Shown here piece after piece: positions 7,491 through 13,377 of a stretch of DNA of 13,377 nt. The notes under the pieces were generated by a model. It had not been told where the DNA came from, did no database searches, and worked only from the letters and a program-made list of their open reading frames with translations. Both the position numbers and the translations under genes were made by a program. The DNA is from DAIDKA01 sp035943195. Lineage in GTDB: Bacteria; Pseudomonadota; Gammaproteobacteria; Steroidobacterales; Steroidobacteraceae. The stretch lies in the NCBI GenBank assembly GCA_035943195.1, contig DASZCK010000025.1, positions 1 through 13,377 on the forward strand. The letters run 5' to 3'. The stretch's first letter is position 1. Each line of letters begins with the position of its first letter.

Positions 7491-7826
7491 CTAGTGAGAA
7501 TTCGGGCTGGCGAGTGGCAGCGCCATACCCTGCGTACCTTGGGTGAAATTGCGCGCCTTTTCTTCCTGCTCGTTCATCTGTGCTTGCGTCACACAGGTCT
7601 CTTCCACCATCCGCTTACCGGTGGGGATTTCATTTATGCAGTACAAGGTTTGGCCATTGCGCACCACGCGCCGGTAGTTGCCGACACTCGCCCCCGTGGT
7701 CGCCGGCGACGTCGAACTTGGCTTCGCGGGACCCGTTGCCGCGCATGAACTCAGCGCCAACGCCACCGCGAAAATCGAGAGTGCCCATACCGGCTTTCCA
7801 GTCATCTGCAGCCTTCCAGCCATCAT
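7491..7826 (-). CDS. Small cysteine-pair lipoprotein of unknown function
   Basis: The 111-residue product has a lipoprotein signal peptide: hydrophobic 12-24 with lipobox LSSC, lipid Cys28. A Ser/Thr/Pro/Ala linker runs from 29 to 48. It is followed by a compact domain at about 50-80, YRRVVRNGQTLYC then IPTGKRMVEETCVT, with two cysteines (63 and 78) 15 residues apart. These could form a disulfide in the periplasm. Short proteins with this 'NG..YC...PTGKR....C' pattern occur widely in gammaproteobacteria without known function; I do not recognise a named family. I chose ATG 7826 because AGGAG lies six to seven bases upstream. The open frame extends to 7880 but that part lacks support. It forms a two-gene unit with the DUF1801 gene. 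Confidence 0.75.
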   Translation of the reverse strand: MMAGRLQMTGKPVWALSIFAVALALSSCAATGPAKPSSTSPATTGASVGNYRRVVRNGQTLYCINEIPTGKRMVEETCVTQAQMNEQEEKARNFTQGTQGMALPLASPNSH

Positions 7827-7941
7827 ATCGCTCTCCTCTTCTCGCGCAGCGCGCGCACCGCGCCGCGCCAATTCTGTCACGCTCAGGGGGATCGTGCGAG
7901 ATCAGCTGCATGGCGGCGGGTGAGTCCCGACAGCAGGGCAA

Positions 7942-9189
7942 ATGGTTCAGCGCCCAGGCCAAATGGACATCCCGAAAACCAGCACGTACGATTTTGCCGT
8001 GCAACCATCGAATGTCCGCATTTTCCGGCCGCGACCCTGCAGCGTATGGATATCGACACTGCTGGCGATCATAGCCATGTTCGCCACATCCGGATGCGCA
8101 CAGGCCCCGCCCAAGGATCCGGACCTGGCCATCAATCTGCGATGGGTCAGGAACTATCCCAAGGAACACCGAAGCAACGTCGACACCGGCCTGTACTGGG
8201 CCCTGTCCTTTCTCGGGGCGAAACTCCCGGCCTCGGCGAATGTGCTGAGCTGGCACGGCAAGACGCTGATGCTCGATCTGGGTGCCGCGCAGGTCCAGGA
8301 TGGCACCCAGGAAGCCTGGAAAAAGCTGCTGCGCGAATTCAAGGCCAGCGAGGAATACCGCAAGACGGGCGCCATAGACATCGGTCGGTTCGTTTTTGTA
8401 AGCCTATGCAGTGCAAATCTCTACTACGAGCTCAGCGGTACCAGTCAGACCTACCCGCTGTTTCTGGCTCGGCATACATTCGCACCGCGACAGATTGCGA
8501 TCGTTCAATCTGCGGTTGCCCACGGCAATCGTCTGATCGAGGTGGGTGCGGGACCCGGGATCGGCAATGTCGCATTCGTCGCCTTCGAGGGCTCCGGTGC
8601 TCTCAAGGACGCCACTTTCCGCAAGGAAGATATCGAGACGCTGGAATTCATGCAGAACGGCCAGTTGCGATTCGGCGTGTACGATCTTGACGGGCACTTG
8701 AAAGATGCCACGACACCGGCGCTCACTACCGCCGGCAAACCGAGCAAGTGCCTGTGGTGCCACGAAATCAACCTCAACCGTCCATTCAACAACGTGACCG
8801 ATCTGCCGGGGTACTACACCACACAGCAGTTCCGCGACCTGCTCACCAGCCAGATGCGTGTCGTTGCCAGCTATCGACAGACACTGCGATCGAAAGTGGA
8901 CTTTAGGAAAACCCAGGATCACTCCAACGCTGAAAACCTGTATCTGTCGTTTGCGCACCCTACCGCCGAGCGCCTCGCCGATGAATGGCAGTTGCCGCTC
9001 GCGACCGTTCGGCAGATGTTGCAGCGGCGGCAGCTGAAGACCCATCCCCACAGTGACTACGTCGACGACCGCATCCTGGGTGATGAACTTTATGATCGAG
9101 ATGAGGTGGCCGCGCTGGCACCATACAGTGGCGTGCGCGGACCCTCGGACATCCGCGAGGCCTCGAGCCACGAGCCCGCTCCTCTGTAA
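7942..9189 (+). CDS. Unrecognised lipoprotein with one CXXCH haem c site
   Basis: The 415-residue product has a basic N-terminus, a hydrophobic segment at about 35-48 and a relaxed lipobox TSGC (Cys52), so it is probably a lipid-anchored periplasmic protein. The only clear motif is CLWCH at 270-274, a single c-type haem attachment site. It is followed by HEINLNRPF and preceded by a domain of about 200 residues that does not look like a classical cytochrome c. The long segments before and after the site mean the haem sits inside a larger fold. The C-terminal third is helical and charged (ENLYLSFAHPTAERLADEWQLP). Possible axial ligands are Met305 or a distal His, which cannot be settled. I do not recognise the family. 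The start is uncertain: ATG 7942 and ATG 7963 are both in frame and neither has a strong ribosome-binding site. Confidence 0.75.
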   Translation: MVQRPGQMDIPKTSTYDFAVQPSNVRIFRPRPCSVWISTLLAIIAMFATSGCAQAPPKDPDLAINLRWVRNYPKEHRSNVDTGLYWALSFLGAKLPASANVLSWHGKTLMLDLGAAQVQDGTQEAWKKLLREFKASEEYRKTGAIDIGRFVFVSLCSANLYYELSGTSQTYPLFLARHTFAPRQIAIVQSAVAHGNRLIEVGAGPGIGNVAFVAFEGSGALKDATFRKEDIETLEFMQNGQLRFGVYDLDGHLKDATTPALTTAGKPSKCLWCHEINLNRPFNNVTDLPGYYTTQQFRDLLTSQMRVVASYRQTLRSKVDFRKTQDHSNAENLYLSFAHPTAERLADEWQLPLATVRQMLQRRQLKTHPHSDYVDDRILGDELYDRDEVAALAPYSGVRGPSDIREASSHEPAPL

Positions 9190-9206
9190 GAAACCGCAGC
9201 GCGCGC

Positions 9207-9575
9207 TCAGCGAATGGTACAGATGGCGGGAATCTGCCAGTGCCCGCTGGCGTCGCGTATCAGCCAGTAGGTCGCATCTATATCCGCGCGCCCGTTCACG
9301 TTGTACATCACGTGAACCGGATAGCCGTACATTTTGGCTCGCGCCTCAACCGCCGGGGAATACAGGGCCTCGTAACTGTTGCGGGGGTGACGCGCGGCGC
9401 CGATCTCCACGAGTCTCCAGGTGAAAGACCACTTATCGCCGATGTCCATCTGCTTGACGCAAGCCTTGATGGCGGCCACCGATGGAGCTGGTGGCGGCAG
9501 CTCGTCCGCTGCGATCGATGCGGCTGGCAGCATTGCCACGATGGCCAGCAGCACCATGCCCAGGAGCGGCCTCAC
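9207..9575 (-). CDS. Small exported protein coupled to the MBL hydrolase gene
   Basis: The 122-residue product begins with a Sec signal peptide (hydrophobic 4-22, cleavage near Ser-Ile-Ala-Ala). The mature part starts DELPPPAPS and continues with a domain containing two cysteines, Cys39 near its start and Cys119 near its end, which could form one disulfide. Other visible segments are KWSFTWRLVEIG, YGYPVHVMYNVNGR and ATYWLIRDASGHWQIP. The last resembles the strand pattern of small NTF2-like or DUF-type periplasmic proteins, but I do not recognise a named family. I chose the GTG at 9575 because GGAG lies eight bases upstream and GTGA overlaps the stop of the MBL gene. A start at 9644 would add residues that overlap the upstream gene. 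Coupling suggests a product needed in fixed ratio to the hydrolase. Confidence 0.75.
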   Translation of the reverse strand: MRPLLGMVLLAIVAMLPAASIAADELPPPAPSVAAIKACVKQMDIGDKWSFTWRLVEIGAARHPRNSYEALYSPAVEARAKMYGYPVHVMYNVNGRADIDATYWLIRDASGHWQIPAICTIR

Positions 9576-10669
9576 GGATAATTCTCCAGATTCAGATAGG
9601 CTGCCTCTATGTCCACTTCCCGCAACATGTCGTAGTAGGCCCAATCCTGGTACTTCTCGAGCAGCAGAGTCTTCTTGAGTTCCGCAAGACTCTTGCCTTG
9701 CGCCATTCCCAGGACTACCCCGGCACGCAGGTCCTCGAAATACTGCCGACCCTCGCTGACATCCGCCTTGGTGAAGGTGACGGATCCATGGCCTTGCGCC
9801 AGGATGTCGAAATCCAGACCCTCGATGGTTTTATAGGATCGGATCCATTCGGACAGGGGGTGCTGGTCGAACATGCCGCAGCCACTGGGCAGCGAACGCA
9901 TCGAGGTGGTCACCAGCGCGTCGGCCGGAAAATCCGCCGAGAACACCACACGCTCCATGGGGAAGTAGACGACGGTGCCGTCGTCCGCATGGTTGAGTCC
10001 TGGAAAGATCAGCTGAATGGTGCGACCGCCGAATACCAGGGTCATCCGGTCCGAATAGACGATATCGGGCGGTACGACCTCCTGAGCCGCCCACCATTGC
10101 GCAGGAGTGATATGGCCGGTGTGATCGTGGTCGATGGACTCGAAGTAGCCGCGTCCCATACCGCAGATGCCGGGGTGTTCAAGAGTCGGAATGGCGATCT
10201 CGTCGGACTCTATGCTGCCATCGTGGTTGAGATCGATCATGTTGCCCGGCATATGCGGGTAACGGCCGTCCATATTCTTGAGGATGCGTTCCTGGCCCAC
10301 GATGTGAGGATGGCTGTCGGCAAAGACGGCGGCGCCGCCCACATGGTCCCAGTGACTGTGGCTGTAGATGATGTAGCGCACCACCTTGCCTGGAAAACGG
10401 CTGGCGAATTCGCTCTTCATCCACCTGGCGAAATCCGCGCTGATCGGATCCACCAGCAGGATTCCCTCCGGCGTCACATAGACCAGGCTCCACCAGTTCC
10501 CATTGCCGGCACGCCACAGATCGCCCTTGATCGGGACGAAGACCCGCGGCGGCCCGGCGCGACGGCCCTGCGCCGTGGCACGCGTCGCGGACAGCGTGGC
10601 CACGCCGGCCAGGATGAGTGCACAGAGGAAAATGCGGCTCATCATGCCGGACCCTCGAATGGGAGTCAT
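9572..10669 (-). CDS. Exported metallo-beta-lactamase-fold hydrolase with inserted EF-hand loops
   Basis: Numbered from ATG 10669 (365 aa), a signal peptide (hydrophobic 14-28, cleavage near Ala-Thr-Ala at 31-33) sends the protein to the periplasm. The MBL fold shows the metal motif HSHWDH (His104, His106, Asp108, His109), then His227 in GLNHADD, Asp246 in FSAD and His294 in GHG. These form a full dinuclear set, so a hydrolase is likely; the substrate is unknown. Between the first and second metal clusters lies an insertion with DLNHDGSIESDE at 146-157, a textbook 12-residue EF-hand loop. A second loop at 180-191, DHDHTGHITPAQ, has Gln instead of Glu at position 12. ATG 10669 has a perfect AGGAGG seven bases upstream; ATG 10645 is a weaker alternative with GAGGG. 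It lies 28 bases after the OYE gene. Confidence 0.9.
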   Translation of the reverse strand: MTPIRGSGMMSRIFLCALILAGVATLSATRATAQGRRAGPPRVFVPIKGDLWRAGNGNWWSLVYVTPEGILLVDPISADFARWMKSEFASRFPGKVVRYIIYSHSHWDHVGGAAVFADSHPHIVGQERILKNMDGRYPHMPGNMIDLNHDGSIESDEIAIPTLEHPGICGMGRGYFESIDHDHTGHITPAQWWAAQEVVPPDIVYSDRMTLVFGGRTIQLIFPGLNHADDGTVVYFPMERVVFSADFPADALVTTSMRSLPSGCGMFDQHPLSEWIRSYKTIEGLDFDILAQGHGSVTFTKADVSEGRQYFEDLRAGVVLGMAQGKSLAELKKTLLLEKYQDWAYYDMLREVDIEAAYLNLENYP

Positions 10670-10697
10670 TGTTCTGCCTCCTGCCCTACCGCCACTG

Positions 10698-11885
10698 CTA
10701 GTCGGCGGCGTGGTTCTTGCGGGATTCTTCCACAAATCCGGGCTCCACTGCCGCCATCGCCTCCATCAGGTGGGTCGTCTTGTTGAACAGCGCGAGTTCC
10801 CGGTAGCGCCCCTCGCGCACTTTTTTCACGAAATCATTATTGGCGATGTGCATGCGACCGACACCGACCAGGTCCAAGGTTCCGCGCCGCACGCGCTCCG
10901 CCAGGAACTGCAGATCCCGCTCCAGGGTCAGTTCGGAGGGCTCCTCGTCGTCAAACAGATTGGCGAACATTTCAACGTTCACGCCCACACTGCCACAGGT
11001 CATGACGACGGCATCGGTCATGGACTTGACCCATTCGGCGATGGTGAACCGGGGATGCTCGCTGTCGGGCCATTCCGGCTTGTGAAAACGGCGTGAGGAG
11101 ACATTGAACAGGTCGACGCCGCGGCCACGCAGCAGCGTCAGCATAGCCTTCAGGTCGTCGGGACTGGCCGCCACCACCGCCCCGTAGTCGACTTCCTTGA
11201 ATTGCGAGAAACGATAGGAGATGACGAAGTCGGGGCCGACCGCGGCGCGGATCGCGGCCACGATCTCGGCCGAATAGCGGGCGCGCTCGGCGAGCGACCG
11301 GCCGCCGTACTCATCCTCACGCTGATTGGTCTCGGCCCACAGAAACTGATCCAGGAGATAGCCGTGCGCCGAGTGCACCTCCACGCCGTCGGCACCCAGC
11401 TCCCGGGCCTGCTGCGCGGCGCGCACATACGCCAGCTTCAGTTCCTGAAGATCCTGCCGGGTCATGGCGCGCCCATGGGGACGGCCCGACTGGATCAGTC
11501 CCGAAGGGCTCAAGGCCGGATAGCTGGCCAGAGGATGGCTCTGCGCGACCTTGCGCATGGCACCCGGGTGCCACAGTTGCAGGAGGAATCCGGCGCCCTC
11601 CCCGTGCACGGCTTCGACCACGGGCCGCCAGGCGGCCAGAGTTCCCGCCTCCAACCGACCCATGATGGGCTGCCAGTAGGCCGACGGATGATCGGGAGAG
11701 GTGGATTCGCTGATGATGAGACCAACACCGCCGGCCGAGCAGCGGCGCATGTACTCCACCATCTTCGGCGTCGGCGCGCCATCGCTCATGAAGCCGCGCT
11801 GCATGCCGGGCATCACGAAGCGATTGCGCAGCACGAGGCTGCCGACCCGCTGCGGCGTAAACAGAATGTCGAGCGCTTGTGTCAA
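10698..11885 (-). CDS. NADH:flavin oxidoreductase, Old Yellow Enzyme family
   Basis: This is a cytoplasmic FMN-dependent ene-reductase of the OYE class. It reduces activated C=C bonds with NAD(P)H, and some relatives act on nitro compounds or cyclic enones. In 395 residues it covers one complete TIM barrel and lacks the Fe-S and FAD domains of 2,4-dienoyl-CoA reductase. Visible motifs are the N-terminal NRFVMPGMQRG, QLWHPG at 103-108, and HSAHGYLLDQFLW at 171-183 with substrate-binding His171 and His174 and likely proton donor Tyr176. EDEYGG lies at 190-195, and the late FMN phosphate segment is GRMHIANNDF. The start is TTG 11885 with GGAG seven bases upstream; no better start is seen. It follows the MarR gene by 31 bases and precedes the MBL gene, so MarR probably controls it. 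Exact substrate unknown. Confidence 0.92.
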   Translation of the reverse strand: MTQALDILFTPQRVGSLVLRNRFVMPGMQRGFMSDGAPTPKMVEYMRRCSAGGVGLIISESTSPDHPSAYWQPIMGRLEAGTLAAWRPVVEAVHGEGAGFLLQLWHPGAMRKVAQSHPLASYPALSPSGLIQSGRPHGRAMTRQDLQELKLAYVRAAQQARELGADGVEVHSAHGYLLDQFLWAETNQREDEYGGRSLAERARYSAEIVAAIRAAVGPDFVISYRFSQFKEVDYGAVVAASPDDLKAMLTLLRGRGVDLFNVSSRRFHKPEWPDSEHPRFTIAEWVKSMTDAVVMTCGSVGVNVEMFANLFDDEEPSELTLERDLQFLAERVRRGTLDLVGVGRMHIANNDFVKKVREGRYRELALFNKTTHLMEAMAAVEPGFVEESRKNHAAD

Positions 11886-11916
11886 GGACGTGCTCCGCGA
11901 ATCGGCTGAATGTACC

Positions 11917-12366
11917 TCAGAACTTCCTGAGCAGCGACCTCAGAAGCGGGGCCACGCGCTCCAGTTCATCGCGGTGGGCCCGGGTCAGTTCGTGCAGCAG
12001 CACCTCGGCAGCGTCGGTCAATTCGATCAGCACCCGACGTCGGTCCCCTGGCACCGCGCCACGGCGGATGAGTCCTTTGAGCCCGAGGCGATCAATGAGG
12101 CCAACGGCACTGTGCGGCAGGATGGCCAGTCGCTCGGCCAGAACCCCTGCGGTGAGCGGTTGCGGTCCGCGATGACCCTTTATGGCAAGTAGCGCCTGGT
12201 GCTGTTGCGCCGTCAGGCCGCCTTCTTCGGCCGCGGTCTCACTGAAGATCAGAAAATGCCGCAGCAGATAGCGGAACTGGGCCAGCCTCGCAAAATCGGC
12301 TGGTGACAGATCCGGCCCCTGGGGTCGCTGCGCCCCTGGCGGCGCATTTTTCGAATTTTTGCGCAT
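11917..12366 (-). CDS. MarR-family transcriptional regulator
   Basis: The 149-residue product is a winged-helix dimer of the MarR family, which usually represses genes for efflux or for breakdown of phenolic and other toxic compounds until a ligand binds. The N-terminal helix at about 22-46 serves dimerisation. Helix-turn-helix and wing span about 51-117: LTAQQHQALLAIKGH, LTAGVLAERLAILPHSAVGLIDRL as recognition helix, and a basic wing GDRRRVLIELT at 107-117. C-terminal helices complete the dimer interface. It is the first gene of an operon with OYE, MBL and the small exported protein. A perfect palindrome lies 13 to 31 bases before its start, so autoregulation is likely. Its ATG is only about 10 bases after a TATAAT box, so the leader is very short. 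Confidence 0.92.
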   Translation of the reverse strand: MRKNSKNAPPGAQRPQGPDLSPADFARLAQFRYLLRHFLIFSETAAEEGGLTAQQHQALLAIKGHRGPQPLTAGVLAERLAILPHSAVGLIDRLGLKGLIRRGAVPGDRRRVLIELTDAAEVLLHELTRAHRDELERVAPLLRSLLRKF

Positions 12367-12376
12367 TGCACTTCAA

Positions 12377-12382
12377 ATTATA
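12377..12382 (-). promoter_or_regulatory. Consensus -10 box (TATAAT) of the marR operon
   Basis: On the minus strand this reads TATAAT, a perfect sigma-70 -10. The -35 position (near 12400-12405) is GC-rich and does not match. Transcription would begin near 12370, only four or five bases before the ATG of the MarR gene. Part of the box lies in the palindrome. Confidence 0.5.
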
Positions 12383-12397
12383 TCGCATTGCGATATA
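12379..12397. promoter_or_regulatory. Perfect 19-bp palindrome, probable MarR operator
   Basis: TATATCGCA at 12379-12387 and TGCGATATA at 12389-12397 are exact inverted repeats around a single T at 12388. Nine-base arms with TCGCA half-sites and an A/T-rich outside are typical of MarR-family operators. It lies between the divergent MarR and CLC genes and overlaps the -10 boxes of both. Binding has not been shown here; it is inferred from position and symmetry. Confidence 0.75.
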
Positions 12398-12436
12398 TTG
12401 GCGCCCCATTTTGCCGACCACTCTCGAGGCCGCCGC

Positions 12437-13377
12437 ATGCAAGCTCACGTCCATAAACCTGGCTCCGCCGACCGGTTGCGCGATTTCAGCGCGGACCGCC
12501 GTCTGCTGCTTCTCGCAGCCATGGCGCCAGTGGTGGGCACCGCCGGCGCGGCGGCCGCCTGGGCACTGCTGCGTCTGATTAATCTGGCCACCAACCTCGC
12601 CTACCATGGCCATTTCAGCGTTGCAGCCGCCTCAATCGCCGGCAATAATCGCGGCGGCTGGGTGGTGCTGATTCCGGTGATCGGCTGCCTGATCATCGGG
12701 GTCATGGCCCGCTATGGATCCGAGAAGATCCGCGGGCACGGCATTCCGGAGGCCATGGAAGCCATTCTCATCGGCCGCAGCCGCATACGGCCCAAGGTCG
12801 CGATACTCAAACCCCTGTCATCGGCGATTTCGATCGGCACCGGCGGACCATTCGGCGCCGAAGGCCCCATCATCATGACCGGTGGCGCCTTCGGGTCCCT
12901 GTTCGCGCAGCTCTTTCATCTGTCGAACGCGGAGCGCAAGACCCTGCTGGTCGCGGGTGCTGCGGCCGGCATGGCGGCGACTTTCGGCACGCCGGTCGCA
13001 GCCATGTTGCTCGCAGTCGAACTGCTGCTGTTTGAGTGGAAACCGCGCAGCTTTGTCCCCGTCGCAATCGCCAGTGTCGTGGCGGCCGCGTGGCGCCCGT
13101 GGCTGATGGGGGGCGGTGTGCTGTTTCCCATGCCGGAGAGCCTCGCGCTGCCGACGCAGGGACTGCTTTTTGCGGCCGGCTTGGGCGTGCTGTGCGGCCT
13201 GGCTTCGGGCCTTCTCACGCTGATGGTCTACACCAGTGAAGATCTCTTCCAGCGCCTGCCCATCCATTGGATGTGGTGGCCGGTTTTCGGCGGCGTCGTG
13301 ATCGGTGCCGGCGGGCTTATCGAGCCGCATGCGCTCGGGGTCGGCTACGACAACATCGCGGCGCTGCTCAATGGCGA
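12437..13377 (+). CDS. CLC-family chloride channel or antiporter (runs off the right edge)
   Basis: The frame is open from ATG 12437 to the window end (313 codons), so the C-terminus is missing. CLC proteins move chloride or related anions through the inner membrane, often in exchange for protons. Visible family motifs are GHGIP at 100-104 (the GSGIP motif of the anion filter, with His instead of Ser), GAEGP at 140-144 (GREGP motif, with the gating Glu at 142 kept), and GTPVAA at 184-189 with several membrane helices around them. GAGG-type spacing is good: GAGG at 12425-12428 lies eight bases before the ATG. It is divergent from the MarR gene and its likely promoter overlaps the palindrome, so it may share control. 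A C-terminal CBS domain may lie beyond the edge. Anion specificity cannot be told. Confidence 0.9.
   Translation, partial: MQAHVHKPGSADRLRDFSADRRLLLLAAMAPVVGTAGAAAAWALLRLINLATNLAYHGHFSVAAASIAGNNRGGWVVLIPVIGCLIIGVMARYGSEKIRGHGIPEAMEAILIGRSRIRPKVAILKPLSSAISIGTGGPFGAEGPIIMTGGAFGSLFAQLFHLSNAERKTLLVAGAAAGMAATFGTPVAAMLLAVELLLFEWKPRSFVPVAIASVVAAAWRPWLMGGGVLFPMPESLALPTQGLLFAAGLGVLCGLASGLLTLMVYTSEDLFQRLPIHWMWWPVFGGVVIGAGGLIEPHALGVGYDNIAALLNG

Larger units (their letters stand above)
12372..12399 (+). promoter_or_regulatory. Probable promoter of the CLC gene
   Basis: TTCAAA at 12372-12377 (4 of 6 matches to the sigma-70 -35) and TATATT at 12394-12399 (5 of 6 matches to -10) are 16 bases apart. They would start RNA near 12406, giving a leader of about 31 bases to ATG 12437. 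The palindrome covers the spacer and most of the -10. Confidence 0.45.

Noticed and set aside
9482..10786. Plus-strand open frame of 434 codons
   Set aside because: It lies antisense to the MBL hydrolase, whose metal motifs and signal peptide are clear. The antisense product has no recognisable domain; GC-rich codon use keeps such shadow frames open.
12818..13330. Minus-strand open frame of 170 codons
   Set aside because: It is antisense to the CLC gene, whose filter motifs are clear. Its composition (many Gln, Arg, His) is typical of a shadow.

Overview
The window comes from a GC-rich proteobacterial chromosome. A gammaproteobacterium of a catabolic, soil- or water-type lineage (Steroidobacteraceae-like) is my guess from protein style, not a proven placement. 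Thirteen protein genes are visible, two of them cut by the window edges. They are tightly packed, and no gap exceeds 190 bases. I see no tRNA, rRNA, insertion sequence, integrase or CRISPR array.

Layout. (1) Bases 1-1186, minus strand: the start of an FtsX/MacB-type ABC exporter operon, with one complete permease and the first codons of a second permease overlapping it by ATGA. (2) Bases 1313-4242, plus strand: an NTF2/SnoaL-like protein followed 14 nt later by a PQQ- and haem c-containing alcohol dehydrogenase predicted to be a lipoprotein. A strong inverted repeat covers the start of the first gene. (3) Bases 4271-5803, minus strand: a chemoreceptor with one membrane anchor, a PAS domain and two HAMP-like units. 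(4) Bases 5992-7059, plus strand: an exported YncE-type beta-propeller. (5) Bases 7056-7826, minus strand: a small cysteine-pair lipoprotein followed without a gap by a DUF1801 protein. (6) Bases 7942-9189, plus strand: an unrecognised lipoprotein with a single CXXCH haem c site. (7) Bases 9207-12366, minus strand: a four-gene operon of a MarR regulator, an Old Yellow Enzyme, an exported metallo-beta-lactamase-fold hydrolase carrying inserted EF-hand loops, and a small exported protein coupled to it by GTGA. (8) Bases 12437-13377, plus strand: a CLC chloride channel or antiporter running off the edge.

How the genes may work together. At least six products are predicted to be exported or lipid-anchored. 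Several of these are redox or metal proteins: the quinohaemoprotein, the haem c lipoprotein, and the metallo-hydrolase with calcium-type loops. The OYE is cytoplasmic. I read this as a periplasmic oxidation and detoxification neighbourhood. The MarR operon is probably self-regulated through a perfect 19-bp palindrome at 12379-12397, which also overlaps the likely promoter of the divergent CLC gene.

The items most worth a second look are the EF-hand insertion in the MBL hydrolase, the Asp-Tyr-Asp lanthanide-type signature in the quinohaemoprotein, the unassigned haem c lipoprotein, the hairpin over the NTF2-like start codon, and the MarR operator. None of them alone proves a new system.
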